Positions 22,598-33,899 of a stretch of DNA of 64,000 nucleotides are shown piece after piece. Origin of the DNA: Liolophura sinensis (lineage: Eukaryota; Mollusca; Polyplacophora; Chitonida; Chitonidae); NCBI RefSeq assembly GCF_032854445.1, contig NC_088297.1, positions 19,357,127-19,421,126 on the forward strand, read 5' to 3'. Numbering within the stretch: the first letter of the stretch is position 1; the number at the start of each line of letters is the position of its first letter. The translations under genes and the position numbers were made by a program. Below the pieces are notes generated by a model. It was not told where the DNA came from. It made no database searches and was given only the letters and a program-made list of their open reading frames with translations.

Positions 22598-22768
22598 TTA
22601 CAGGAAATCAAGTTTCCAGCATTCAAAACTTTCAAACATCGATTTGATTTTCTATGGAAGTATTTATCCTATGTTAAAATCTTTGCACCAAACTAGGATT
22701 ATTCACTGAGGGAACCCTTGGACCAAATTTAAGTCTTCTAACAGAAATTTCGTTTCTTTCCAGAATTG

Positions 22769-22846
22769 GTGGGGAAATCTTTCAGCAACGTGCGGATGGT
22801 CGTGGCGCTTCCCCCGGGCTCTGAACGGTTTCCTCCGTTTCACAAT
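22769..22846 (+). mobile_element. SINE family 1, body fragment
   Basis: Only the central body remains: GTGGGGAAATCTTTCAGCAA, TGCGGATGGTCGTGG, CCCGGGCTCTG and GGTTTCCTCC. Head and tail are both absent. Confidence 0.75.
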
Positions 22847-24441
22847 TTTCTCCTGACACACACCTTACTCCAAACCAGCGCTACCAACTAACAGAAATCT
22901 CGTACCTGAATCAGAGTATCTCAATGGAACACATGCATCAAACCAAAGTTAGCCGCTGTTAAAATCAAAAATGTTCAAGTATTTACGAAACTTACGATGT
23001 CTGTTCACCTTCCGGTTAACGCTTACTTGTAGGACTTTGCAGTTTAGAGAATGTTTTTTCTCTGTTTTTCAGTTCAGTGGGTTAATTTTTTCCCTCCAAA
23101 TGTTTTCTTCGTCCGCAATCTAACAAAGTCTGTGCTCTTGGTGTGAAAATTTGTACTTAAACGCTAAAATCATATATACACTTGGAATGCACATTACTCA
23201 GAGCCGTCATCTAAAGCGGTCATATATTTTCCCTTTAATACACAATGCTTCCCGGACAACAACGCATTTACTCCTCCATTTAATTATGTACTGTATAAAC
23301 CAAAAGATTTTCACAGGACATGAATGAGAAAACGCTTACAACACTTTAGTAAATGGGAAAAACTTTTTACAACAAAACATTGCATAAAGTTTTTGTAAAA
23401 AAATGCAGCGAATTAGGTGTTTGTGAATATACATGTACGTGTATGAGCTAAGGTATATAAAGCATATGTGTGCAAGCTGGCGTGTACAGAGTTGAGGCAT
23501 ACGGACATCAAAACATCCAGGGTGAACCAATGTATGCCCACACCTCAGCGTGGATTGCCGTAAGTTTGCCATGTCTCTCACGTATGTGTCGTCTGTCTGA
23601 TATCCACGTATTACTCGAATTCCCTCGTTACTCTATACTACAACGTGAAAGGCGCCACCGTTAGTGCTGAAGAAGTGAACTGAATCATTGAACCATTGAA
23701 AAACAAATCCGGTTTAAATGGTCACTAATTTGACATTCGAGTCTCCGCCAGTCCCACCCAGGGGGCCTGTCTTCTGCTAAGTGTTGACGATTATGTAACC
23801 GATTTAACATTAGGATGCTGTTGGAATAGCAATTTCGGGGAAGAGAAGTTGCTTTGTCGAATGAGACGCGGAGGTTGAGTTTACCGAAAAGACACGCACA
23901 CAAATGTCGCTGTGATTATACTGGAGGTTTACGTAAGCTGCTCTGGATTTACTCTCAATACTGTAAGTCTTTTACAATCTTCTGTGCTTACACACTAATC
24001 AGTCAGCCAAGGATGTCCAATCTCATCCACATGAGCCAGTTGCTAGAGATAAGCAAACAATATATCCTTGAGAATTACCTGGAGTTTTAAAGAGATTATC
24101 TCGATGTTTTCAGATTACTCCAAACATATTCTACCAAAGCACTGCGGTGAAAAGTGTTGGACAGTATTGCCATCCTTCACATCATAGCTTCAGCATAATC
24201 CAAAATGAGACATAAAATAAAAAGAGTAGATGGCTACGACAGACTTTGGGAAATTGGGGGTGGCGGAGGTGCGTTGGCCGTGTCTGCCACCGGAAGTAGA
24301 TGTCACCCGATTCTGGAGGCAATGACTGACATATTAATACTTGCATTCTCCTCCTTATCTGATAACGGTCTAGTGGTTGTTTAAAATAACGGACATCAAT
24401 TTAGTGTCAACTGCCTAAAAGCATAACGGAACCTTTAAGAT

Positions 24442-24443
<2 letters not shown>
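22847..24443. other. Unassigned stretch
   Basis: A weak resemblance to the inner family A arm occurs near 23935-23985 (GCTGCTCTGGATTTACTCTC). No gene is recognised. Confidence 0.4.

Positions 24444-24522
<79 letters not shown>
24444..24522. repeat. (TA)n microsatellite, about 39 repeats
   Basis: An uninterrupted AT dinucleotide run of about 79 bp. It is likely polymorphic and a likely assembly weak point. Confidence 0.98.
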
Positions 24523-24527
<5 letters not shown>

Positions 24528-24534
24528 AGTTAAA

Positions 24535-24670
24535 ACGTAAATGCTGAAAAATAACCGCTGTAACCAGGCCATTGTCCATTTACTTCAGCTGGAGTGTTAT
24601 TATCGACGTTCATGTAAATGCTTGAAAGAAAGGCAACTTTTTGGCACCATGTCTTAAGCAGTTATGTTAG
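24535..24670 (-). repeat. MITE family A, right arm, diverged
   Basis: Outer part of the right arm: CCATTTACTTCAGCTGGAGT, GTTCATGTAAATGCTTGAAA and CACCATGTCTTAAGCAGTTA. It lies directly after the TA microsatellite, which replaces the usual inner part. Confidence 0.6.
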
Positions 24671-24679
24671 TTGTATTTT

Positions 24680-24792
24680 ATTAGATTTAATCGTTGTTTA
24701 ATGAAAATGCTCAAGAATTTTTCACTGACATAATGGTGATCAGTTTTATGGATGGTGGAAACCCGAGTGCATAAACCATTGACCTTTGGCAA
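24680..24792 (-). mobile_element. SINE family 1, old fragment
   Basis: Diverged reverse-oriented copy. ATGCTCAAGAATTTTTCACT, ATGGATGGTGGAAACCCG and CATTGACCTTTGGCAAG align with the tail-proximal body. Head and tail are missing. Confidence 0.6.
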
Positions 24793-25193
24793 GTAATTTA
24801 TTAAAAATCACAAGTTTAAAATTACTCAAAATTCAATATTGTCATCAAATGTAATACACATTTACAGGAAGCTGATATAACGACTGACGAAATGCTATCC
24901 CCCTCCAGATAACATAATGCCTATGACCAAACCGTTCTTTATAGAAACAAAAAAGGCCAATTCATTTGGATCAGCTGGAAACGAACGCTAACTAATTAAT
25001 CCCAGTATTCATAAAATTACTAAACACAACGATGCGTCACCCAGACGAATAGGCGAGTTGCCACTGGTGTTTAAAATGTATTACCATTTTCAGCATATAA
25101 TGTTACAGTGTATGCCCGGTTAATTATTACAACATTGCCTCAGGCGATGCCATTAGTCTAAAGCTAGGGGATTGTAATTAAGGAAATGACTCA
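24793..25193. other. Unassigned stretch
   Basis: Nothing recognised. Confidence 0.4.
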
Positions 25194-25436
25194 GGGGCCT
25201 CTTATCAAGGCAATGGCTGTCAGTTCACCTGGAGCTCAGGTTGACCTTGTCACAAGCCGCACGTGTGAAGGTCTGACAGCAACATGCGGATGGTTGTGGG
25301 TGTGCCCTTGATTATGCCCGGTTTCCTTCCACCATAATACTGGCCGCCGTCATATAAATGAAATATTCTTGAGTACTGCGTAAAAAATCAGCCCAAATCA
25401 AAAAATAAAAATAAATAAATAAAAAAATAAATAAAT
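25194..25436 (+). mobile_element. SINE family 1, copy with an atypical head region
   Basis: From about 25265 the sequence is a normal family 1 body and tail (CAACATGCGGATGGTTGTGG, ATAATACTGGCCGCCG, an AAATAAATAAAT-rich end). The first 70 bp begin GGGGCCTCT, but then match the standard head poorly and the A box is not recognisable. It is either a heavily mutated head or a chimera. Confidence 0.8.
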
Positions 25437-25439
25437 ATA

Positions 25440-25600
25440 ATTAAAGACGTGCACCACAGAGAGCAAAACCACAGTAGCGACGACAGTGTGATAACTGTCA
25501 AATGTTCACACGTAACGGTGAAATATGGTCGCTTCTCATTTTACCTCTGTCAAGGTATTACTGTTGAAATGCATTCTAAATGTCTTTGTAGTAATGAGAT
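25440..25600 (-). repeat. MITE family A, right arm without partner
   Basis: AACCACAGTAGCGACGACAG, TGTGATAACTGTCAAATG, ACGGTGAAATATGGTCGC and TTACCTCTGTCAAGG follow the right-arm order. It starts within a few bases of the preceding SINE tail. Confidence 0.6.
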
Positions 25601-26884
25601 TGTGGTGATTATGAAGTTTTAAAATGGCCACCTACTCCTTCCAAAGCGCCCCATATCTAAGCTCCCTGCAGGGATACTTAAAGGAAATGTCATTAATTTG
25701 TGGGTTTGTGTTTAACCGAGAAGCTGGAAATGTCGAGAGCTTCCGTTTCAAAGCACCCGTGACACAAGCCTCTCTGGAAGGAAGGATTTTACCCCTATAT
25801 GCATTATTTAGGCTTATCTATGTGTAAGTGTCAACGGCCATCCTTGGAAGAAAAGGTCTGTACTCACGACCCACTGCTATCTCGTCTGACCCCACTAAAT
25901 CACAACGCATGCCATTTTGAGAGGTCGATTTCAGGCTCCCTTAGTAAATAATAATTCATCCACGTCCTGTCGCCTCTTGGCAAATCGCTCAAAAAATATG
26001 ACTGGTCTATCCGTGCTATGTCAACTTCGACGTGTTGCCCGTCAATATTGCTTTCCTATGCGGTATTAACAGAAAAATTTGTGCCGAACCTAATAAACCG
26101 AAGTTTCCATGATGAGGCCCTTAGCGAATGCTGAATTTGAGCTTAGCATTTTTTAAAAAACTTACTTCGACACGTATGTGGTATAAATAATTTTGAGCAA
26201 TATCCAAGCCGGGCTGAAAAAGTCCGATTCAAACCTAGTTTCTCAGAGCGCTCTCCACATAACCTTGAAACTATGTACTTTCTGCGATGTTTTTTTGTAC
26301 GGTGAATACATTTTCCCGCTTGGTTCTTTGGTGTTTGTGTGGGCTTAGAGAAATTTCATTCAAGTCTTTTGATCAAGTATATCCTCTAGCGGTGAAAACA
26401 GGCTGTTTATTTAATTCGAGGAAAACGCATCAGTTTGTTCATTATGATTAAATCGTTCAGAACTGTGACTGAGACCTCCGGCAAAAGACCTCCGGAAAAA
26501 TTCGACCTCTTTTACACCTCCGTGGCTCGTCACTACCAGAAAATATTGAACTGGTCGGACTAAATGTTCACTGATGCAGTTTAAAATGAGAAGTAACAAT
26601 ATCAGAAATAGGTTGTCCAGACAACCTTTGCGCTTGAATTCTAGGCTTTACTTTCACATACATAAACAACAGCATGTTGCCACCAAAGTGTCAAGAACAG
26701 CGGAGATACGGCTATTTAAAAATATTCTCTCAGAGGCTGGAAGTGAACACAAAGTGAAAGACAAAGCATGAACTGGCATGACTTTGGATTCTGATTTAAT
26801 TCATTTGCCTAGAACATTTCCGTCATCAATGAAAACTGTTACTGTTTCTTTGCATAAATCCTCCCATTTATCTTTATTTACACA
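25601..26884. other. Unassigned stretch
   Basis: An ORF at 25624-25827 begins AAAATGGCC and ends next to a GTAAGT, but has no recognisable domain. Otherwise nothing is recognised. Confidence 0.35.
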
Positions 26885-26998
26885 CTTTTCAAGTTCTTTG
26901 GCGTTTTGTGTTAAACGTTGTTTTTCACTCGTCTTGTGATTATTGGCCGGGAACATTCATTTTGGTTGATGTCTGGTAAACGAATGTCTGTTTCCACT
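26885..26998 (+). repeat. Dispersed repeat B
   Basis: CAAGTTCTTTGGCGTTTTGT, TGTTAAACGTTG, TTGTGATTATTGGCCGGGAA and TAAACGAATGTCTGTTTC match the copies at 17680 and 55725 in order and orientation. Confidence 0.65.
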
Positions 26999-27194
26999 CT
27001 TATCGTTAACACCTCGCTTGTTTGAACGTTTTAAAGATAAGCAGACTGACTCCCCCTACGCCTCGCTCACCTTAAACGATATTAGCGAGAGTCACTTGGT
27101 GATAAATGCAGAAATTCCGGAAAAAAGATTTTTACAAATGACGATTGGGTTTATTTTTTTCTGGCAGTAGGTTGGTTTGCTTTTTGAGTTCACA

Positions 27195-27375
27195 CATGAG
27201 TTTTGGTGTGGCATTAACGCATTTTACTCATAAAACTTAGAATAAAACCCTAACTGAGCTAAATTGTCAACAAGCCGTATTTCATCCGTTGCGAGTGACC
27301 ATTTGCCAATTATCAAAGTTGTCGTTGATCTGGTTTTACTCTCTATGCTGTACGTCTGTAAGTCTTATTATATCT
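27195..27375 (+). repeat. MITE family A, left arm without partner
   Basis: TAGAATAAAACCCTAACTGA, GCCGTATTTCATCCGTTGCG, GAGTGACCATTTGCCA and GGTTTTACTCTCTATGCTGT give the best-preserved left arm in this region. No right arm is found downstream. Confidence 0.75.
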
Positions 27376-27991
27376 TACATTTGTATCTTTATCCATTTGT
27401 CAGTTAACCATTATCGTTGCATTCTTGATGGTGACGATAAAATACTCACCGCACGTGTATAAGACTACTTACCTGGAAGGCGTAACACATACCCACAAAA
27501 ATGCTACCACTCAAACATTCGATAAATCGAAGAAAAACATATGTTAACCCAAGTGCATAGGACTAAAGAATTCTAAGATGGAAAACAATTCAACACATGT
27601 CGAACCTTACAAAATTCAATAAATCGAAGAAAAACAAAACGACCAATAGTCTAAAACGTGCTTTTTGGTTAACAGATTGGCAATTACCAATGCAGACATG
27701 CCAGTGAACAATGGTTGTAAGAAAATCAATGAAAAACGCATGTATTATAAGACAGTTCGAAGACAACGATAGACTAGCGCCAACAAGTTTCATTAGTAAA
27801 AGGTCCTCTTAATCATTACCGTATTCGCTGATATTTTGAAGTGACGTCTGTGTCATTATGTGACGCTAGCCTGACAGGATTTATAAACATGCTATTCCCT
27901 CCCAACAATAGATCGACTATAATTTATGCCACCAAGAGGACAGATTAACAAGCGCAGCACTGGTCTATGCATGACCAATTAGCAATAATAC
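27376..27991. other. Unassigned stretch
   Basis: A short sequence (ATTCGATAAATCGAAGAAAA near 27519 and ATTCAATAAATCGAAGAAAA near 27615) is repeated. Nothing else is recognised. Confidence 0.4.
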
Positions 27992-28176
27992 TTGGCCGAG
28001 GTGGTAAGCGTGCCCACGCGGCAAATCACTCAGGTGTCTCTTACTAATGCGGTCGCTGTGAGTCCAATTCCTGCTCATGCTTTCTCCCTTTCATGTTGTA
28101 CGCGGGAACTCACAATAGCCGCATTGGTAAGAGGTTATTGATCCGTGCTGGCACGCTAACTACCTCGGCCACGGAT
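27992..28176. mobile_element. Two SINE heads fused head to head in an inverted repeat
   Basis: The left half begins TTGGCCGAGGTGGTAAGCGT and reads CTTACTAATGCGGTCGCTGT outward to inward. The right half is its imperfect reverse complement, ending CTACCTCGGCCACGGAT. Each half is about 75 bp and resembles the tRNA-like head of family 1. The family 1 body and tail are missing from both. The pair could fold into one long hairpin. Confidence 0.65.
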
Positions 28177-30588
28177 AATGTAATTCTTCACTTAAATAAC
28201 GGCGGGCAGGAGTCTAGGAAATTAGAGTATCCGGAATAAACCAGCGACATTTGTTGAGTAACTGGTGGAATCTCTCACGTGAATCACGTTTGGTTTTCAG
28301 TTTAAGAGCGAGCTCAATGCGTGGGCAATATTGGTTGTAGTGTTTATTGGTTGGGCTAAAATTTGCAAATCGTGTGTGTGTGTGTGGAGGGGGGGGGGGT
28401 CTTTTCTTTGTCAGAGAGGATACTGTTGTTTTTCATCATATGGTATAACACATTGTCACTTATACCTGTTGACATAGTATACATTTACAGCAGTATTGCA
28501 ACACAGCTCACACGATTGCACGATTCATTGTTATATGTGACATGGACAATAAATGTCTAGTGGTCATTCCACGGCTAACACAAAAGATATTGGTGGAAGG
28601 CACACTATATTGTACCAACTGCAGGCAAGACCACGTTAAATTACCCCACGAGCTCCGACGGCCGGCTTAATATTGCGAGAAGAGGAGAGGCAATGGTGAC
28701 TCGGATCACCTGTCTAAGGCAGTGGTTAATACAACACTCCGTTACGCATGAAAGAATGTTGGCCGATAATTAAAAGATAATTTCAATCTCCCAACCCTAC
28801 ATGCACACCGCACAAGTAATATGTTTGTCCGATAAATAGAATTTGATGAGATATTTTATAACATTTGCAGCTGGTCATATGCTGCTGACAGAGAAGTTTG
28901 ATGGTTTCCACACACGTGTGTGATAACATGAGTAAATACATGCATGTCGCTATAAGTAGCACCGTAGTCCTAAGTAATTACAAGACATAACGAGAAACGC
29001 GGCATGCTTAGGTTTGGCGTTTGTTAATCACTTGTTGATTCTGAGAGACTGGCGTAACCTTCAGTTAACCATTAAAATAATCTTTGCAGATACGTACAAA
29101 CTGGCACTCCGAAGAATGTATAGCCCCAAATACAAGCTACGGCCATGAAAATATATCAGAAAAAAACGGAATATCCACGTCGTACATGGAATACAGCGTT
29201 TGAATCGCTAACTTTGAGAATGTATCTCAAGCGATTTCTATCCATCTTTAACGCACCCGACATGCGCCCGTAGATTTCATTTGTATATGTAACTTATAAC
29301 ATAAAAAACATGTCCAATGAGTCTTCTAAAACGGGATGGTTTCCCACTTTTGACATGGATAATCCACACACTGGTTTTTAAGAGACGATTGCCCAGCACC
29401 CGGTCCCTTAGACTTCACAGACCTATAATAAGAATTCTAGAACGTTTCCTAGGACATTCAGTGAAAAGTCCACCGTGGCTAGGAATCGTGAAGAAGCGAT
29501 TGGCGTCTATGAGGATTTCACACTCAAAATAACTTAATATCTTTGAAGGTTAAAACAGAACATAAAACGTGAAACCATGGTCTTGAGAGTGTTAAAGGAA
29601 GGTATTTTTAGAAAAAAGTTTTCATTTAAAGCTCACCGTGACAGGAAGGATGAAAAAATCGTTGCGTGAGAACGCAAAGATATTATGTTCGTCTACCGTC
29701 TTGGGCGTCGTAAGTCCGTAACTTTTCCAAGTAATTCCAGCAATTCTACTTCAAAGAGATCAAAACATAGCTGGTCAAAGGGCGGAATTCGCGGTACCCA
29801 GTTCGGCGATGAAGCCAGCAGACTGCAACGAATTGTGATGGAACACGTTTGCTACTTCTCATTCCCCTAATTAAAGCACACGTTAACTCTTTCCTGCTTT
29901 TGACTGAGCTGGCGACAACTTTTTCGAACGATATTAACTGAGGCATACGGTTAATGAGCGTCGACCTCAGCACGTGATTGCAGATTTATTCATGATATCA
30001 GTAAGATAAAACACTAATTGAACAAAGTAATCATATAAAATGGCAAGACATAAGTGTTAGAATGTGCATTCATGATTTGACAAATTTTGCATTTCCCAAA
30101 TCATGTTTTTTTTAGAAGCATGTAAGGCTATCTAATCTTGTTTCGACAAACACGAAAGTTTTATGTCATCGCCTGGTCAAAGAGCCTGGTCCCAAATATC
30201 TCGCATGTTTGAAGAGTATGGATTACTCCGGCCTCTTAGAGTCCACGCAATTCTGACAAATGTTGAGTACATTGAACCCAAGGCAAAGGGGGGTAATTTA
30301 TTTGTTAGTGTCACTTGAACTGTTATCACATTCACTTTTCTCCAGAACAGTCCTGAAATCGTCTAATTAGGGTACCAGGGAGTTCTTTTACAGACCTATC
30401 TCATGCCTAAGCATCAAGCGTACTTTGGTATGGTAACGTATTTCTTTTACCGGGCATGCGCATACACCTAGTGATTGTTGCGACTGTGATATACTATGCA
30501 CCCAAGAGAGCACACGTATTTTATAACTTCAAGCAAATGGGAAAACAGCCCTGAAGCAAAGACCGTATGGAAAGAAATCTGTACTTAC
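28177..30588. other. Unassigned 2.4-kb stretch
   Basis: A GT run followed by a G homopolymer lies at 28372-28399. ORFs at 29317-29532, 29685-29870 and 29746-29973 carry no domain and, where they overlap, contradict one another. This interval is probably the intron downstream of the exon at 30589-30646, but I could not find a phase-compatible next exon. Confidence 0.4.
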
Positions 30589-30646
30589 CAGATCCAACCG
30601 GTCCAAATATGACAAGGAACACAGCAAGCAGGTATCTGTTATCCAT
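30589..30646 (-). CDS. Signal-peptide-coding first exon ending at a consensus splice donor
   Basis: Read on the minus strand, ATG (30646-30644) opens MDNRYLLAVFLVIFGPVGS and then one base of the next codon. It is followed at once by a textbook donor, TCTG|GTAAGT (donor at 30588-30583). The peptide is a classical secretion signal: a short charged start with one Arg, a hydrophobic core LLAVFLVIF, then a polar small-residue end. The combination of signal peptide and donor is the strongest gene signal in the window. It predicts a secreted or membrane protein continuing to lower coordinates in phase 1. The rest of the gene was not located, so no function is given. Confidence 0.5.
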
Positions 30647-31234
30647 CTTTCAATAATTCTCAACCAACCGAGACAAGCACGATTCAAACGGTTCACAGTA
30701 CTACTGCTAAAGGTTGTTGTTTAAAGAAAACGCACAAATGAACTTGGGTTCATTAGACGCCGTCTTTTCCGTGAAGAACAATAAGCATTGTTCAAAGCGC
30801 CTTTTCGCTTTAGCTAATTGACCGTCAAAGCGGGAAGTGGGATTAATCACAATTGAAGATCTTCCGTTTATCGTTTCTTGCTATCCCCAACCTTAAAGAA
30901 TGCCGTCTTCGTAACTTGGAGAGATAAACAATGCAGACATTTACTCTTCTTCAGTTGTAAAAATTATATTACAATTATCGTATTGAAACGGTTTTTAATT
31001 TAGAAATCCGTTGTTTGTAAAAGATTCCCTCTGTTGGAAATGAGTAAAAATCCGTTTTCGTCAATCTAAGGACTTCACTCCAAAGTCGGTAAAATAAATC
31101 CATGCGGTTTTAGCAAGTGAAGAAAATGATCCCTATTCTCAACAATTCTCTACAACGCTGCTATTAGCGCTGGTTCGGCTATGTTGATTCCACTGTGACC
31201 GTAAGCTTGTATGCTTCTAGTTGCCATTGCTCCT
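30647..31234. other. Upstream region of the minus-strand exon
   Basis: Presumed 5' untranslated and promoter region of the exon at 30589-30646. No TATA box or other core promoter element was identified with confidence. Confidence 0.3.
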
Positions 31235-31239
31235 CTTCC

Positions 31240-31450
31240 ATCGAGCAAAGAGAGGCGTCTGTTCGCAACCGTCTAGTCGATCACCTCTTCAACGGTGGAT
31301 TACGGCGATACAGCGGGCACTAGACAGGGTCAGCCGGCGAACCAGGACGGACTCTATCGACGAGCACCTGACTTGTACCGCTCGATGACGCTCTCGTCAT
31401 TCTGCAGCCAAAGCGACCGCCTGTTTGCTGCTCGAGACATCGGGATCTAA
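31240..31450 (+). pseudogene. Tc1/mariner-like transposase relic
   Basis: A GC-richer patch. One frame gives ASVRNRL (VRNRL at 31261-31275) and then RRYSGH near 31303-31320. After a frameshift, another frame gives RRTRTDSIDEHLT near 31335-31373. From memory, Tc1-family transposases have a (T/S)VRNRL helix followed by an LTRQHRxxRxxW(I/A)xEHL-type block ahead of the first catalytic Asp. The order and spacing agree. It is broken by frameshifts and stops and lacks a visible DDE core, so it is dead. Terminal inverted repeats were not found. Confidence 0.45.
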
Positions 31451-31723
31451 GAGTTAGTCTCCGCGGCACTGGTAATTACGTGAGTTGGAAGGCGTCTCCT
31501 GCAGTTGTTTGACCGATGCGGGCAATGCGGGCAATTTACCTGCCTGTGGCGAAGGAATCCCCGTCATTCATTACAGCCTGAAGAAGTGCTCCACTACGAA
31601 GGGTATTCTCGCACGGCAGTGGACATGGTGTTAAGCACCCACTCTACAAGACGTTGACACTGGACACGTTCCAAGGAATTGCATTCAGTTACAACTGTGA
31701 TTTTTGCTGCTAGGAAGAAATGG

Positions 31724-31983
31724 GGGCCTCCGTGGCTCAGTTGGCTAACGCGCTAGCGCAGCGTAATGGCCAAGGAGTATCTCACCAATGCGGTCGCTAT
31801 GAGTTCAAGTTCAGCTCATGCTGGCTTCCTCTGATGTCGCATGTGGGAAGGTCTTCCAGCAACCTGCGAATGGTCGTGGGTTTCCCCCGGTTTCCACCCA
31901 TCATAATGATGGCCGCTGTCGTATAAGTGAAATATTCTTGAGTACGGCGTAAAAACACCAATCAAATAAATCAAATAAATAAA
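31724..31983 (+). mobile_element. SINE family 1, full length, reference copy
   Basis: The clearest plus-strand full copy. The head carries an A box TGGCTCAGTTGG (31733-31744) and a B box GAGTTCAAGTTC (31801-31812). The body includes TGCGAATGGTCGTGGGTTTC and ATAATGATGGCCGCTGTCG, and the tail is GGCGTAAAAACACCAATCAA plus AAATAAAT repeats. It is flanked by TAGGAAGAAATGG (31711-31723) and TAGGAAGTAATGG (31984-31996), a 13-bp target-site duplication with one mismatch. Confidence 0.95.
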
Positions 31984-32131
31984 TAGGAAGTAATGGTTTA
32001 CACCGGCAGAGTGACTTATCTCCTATAAAAAAAATAGTCAGACAACGAAATACCATATTTTATGTTTGCGATTTGCACATTGAGCAATATATGACATATA
32101 ATTTCCTTGAAAGCCGACGTGTCAAGGGACT

Positions 32132-32300
32132 CACGCTGTACTCAAGGATATATTAGGGAACCGGCCACAGTCCGGGGATAACTCATGACCATCTTCAAGT
32201 CCACGGATCTACCCAGTTTCCACTCCCCATAAATCTGACTGTCGTAATGTAAGAACATTATTCTTTATTGTGGCGTCAAACCAAAATCGAATCGATAAAT
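32132..32300. mobile_element. Two SINE family 1 fragments in inverted orientation
   Basis: A reverse-oriented, diverged fragment (about 32132-32200: GCTGTACTCAAGGATATATT, CATGACCATCTTCAAG) is followed directly by a forward fragment (about 32208-32300: CCAGTTTCCACTCCCCATAA, GTCGTAATGTAAGAACATT). They meet in the middle of the body, so the pair forms an imperfect hairpin. Confidence 0.55.
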
Positions 32301-32524
32301 CCTTCATCTAAACATTGTCAGGAACGGAATCTTAATCGTAACACATCGATAGTTAAATGGTAATATCCAACTGGAGTATTGTAGGCAACATGCTTACCCC
32401 AAATGGGTACAGGTAGGTTTTCCTACACAACGGCGGTTCTGGTTCAAGCTGACTTTCTCGTTGTTTTCTTTGAACATGTAATATCTTTCAGGTTTGCTCA
32501 CACAAGGTCACCACAAAAGCAGGA

Positions 32525-32755
32525 ATGAACACGTTCTATGGTATATATAGGTGTATGATTATAACAGTTTTTTTTTGCCTCTTTTCTTTGTGCCTTGCTG
32601 ATAATAAGCGATCAACAGCAATCATCACACCGTTTACGTCGCATGATCTGAAGTTCACTGGAGATACCAACTTATCGCCTACTACTTATTACATAAACCA
32701 AGGTGCACATGGGAACATCTGTGTGCCTAACTTGAGAGAATTTCATGTCAATTAA
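32525..32755 (+). CDS. Candidate small secreted protein (76 residues)
   Basis: ATG at 32525 opens a signal-peptide-like start, MNTFYGIYRCMIITVFFCLF, continuing to a likely cleavage after SLCLA near residue 25. The predicted mature part of about 51 residues begins DNKRSTAIIT, has one cysteine and ends at TAA (32753-32755). A good acceptor-like sequence, ATATCTTTCAG, lies about 34 bp upstream, so this could be the first coding exon after a 5' untranslated exon. No cysteine framework or family is recognised. A chance ORF remains possible because the hydrophobic run is T-rich. Confidence 0.35.
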   Translation: MNTFYGIYRCMIITVFFCLFSLCLADNKRSTAIITPFTSHDLKFTGDTNLSPTTYYINQGAHGNICVPNLREFHVN

Positions 32756-33384
32756 GTGTTAATAGCAGATTGTTTAGCCAACTCCCAATCTAAAGAACTG
32801 TCCACGGTCGAATTTAAAAAAAAATATTGCGGCCTAAGTAAAACACCAGTAAAATTTATTTTTTTGTTTGATTGATTGATGTTTGTTCCGTACTGAAGAA
32901 TATTAAAAAATAAACTAAGATATTCTTCACTTTGTCAATACAGACACAACATGGACGTCGGCGGAACAATTAGCCTAATCATGAAAATGCACAAAACTTC
33001 CAGATTTCATACCTCTGACTAGCTTACAAAATCACTCTAATAACTTATGTATTATAGTTACCTCGCTAACAGATTTGCAAGGATAAATCTTGCAAAGATA
33101 AATTCATTCCTGTGTAATTTCCCTGTAAAATAACGGCAATAAGTCTAACCACTTGAGACAAAACTTCAGAGGTCATTGAAAAAGGATATGAAAAACATTA
33201 ACTAACAGTGGAGATATTTGGAGTGGGGCTGCATAAACCAAATGACGTGAAAAACTTAATAAGTATGTAAGATAAATACAATAAGAAGTTTTTTCTTTCG
33301 AACAAATGGGGTTCAATGTCGTTCTTCACAATTTTTCAGTCACATGACGACAAGGAGTCATTAGGTGAGTGTACATACACTGTG
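32756..33384. other. Unassigned stretch with a SINE tail fragment
   Basis: About 32862-32910 resembles a reverse-oriented family 1 tail (TTTGTTTGATTGATTGATG). Nothing else is recognised. Confidence 0.4.
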
Positions 33385-33545
33385 CATTCTTGTGGCGGGG
33401 CAAGCCCATGCCGCCAGAGTTCAGCCTCCACTGAAATATCACACCGAAGGTACCAGACATGACACCCCACCTATCCACATTATACACAGTTTCAAGCAAT
33501 TCCGTTTCCTTGCTCAGCCTCTCAATACCGAGCTACAAACGAGGC
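33385..33545 (-). mobile_element. SINE family 3, body fragment
   Basis: The reverse complement contains GGAAACGGAATTGCTTGAAA, a TGGGGTGTCATGTCTGG block and a GCCGCCACAAG block, in the order seen in the plus-strand copies at 50979 and 52413. The tRNA-like head is absent. Confidence 0.65.
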
Positions 33546-33899
33546 AGCAACAAGTCCGCCTACCATTTTTAAAGTCTTTGATCTTTTTGAAATCTTTTAT
33601 GTTTTGATCATAAATGAAACTGCCAGCAGGAATATTGTGACTAAAAATAGAGAAAAATGATAGGGTACGAAGAATGGGCAACTTTTATTGATGTCTGTCT
33701 TTTAGAGGACGTGTAATTTGCGATTATTTAAGAACTTACCTAAATAGTTCGGGGTAAAATCCTAATTGAAATTCAGGCATTTTGATAAGAGGATGTGTTT
33801 CACCACTTACGAGTGAACATTTGACAACAATCACATTCCATGCGACTGTTTTTATCTCGTGCTGTCGTAACAAAGTTTCCATGACCAGAATTACATGTT
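33546..33899. other. Stretch with a degenerate MITE family A left arm
   Basis: About 33750-33860 carries AAATCCTAATTGAAA, GTTTCACCACTTACGAGTGA and ATTTGACAACAATCAC, a diverged family A left arm. It lies just before the start of the recognisable duplication unit A. Confidence 0.5.
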
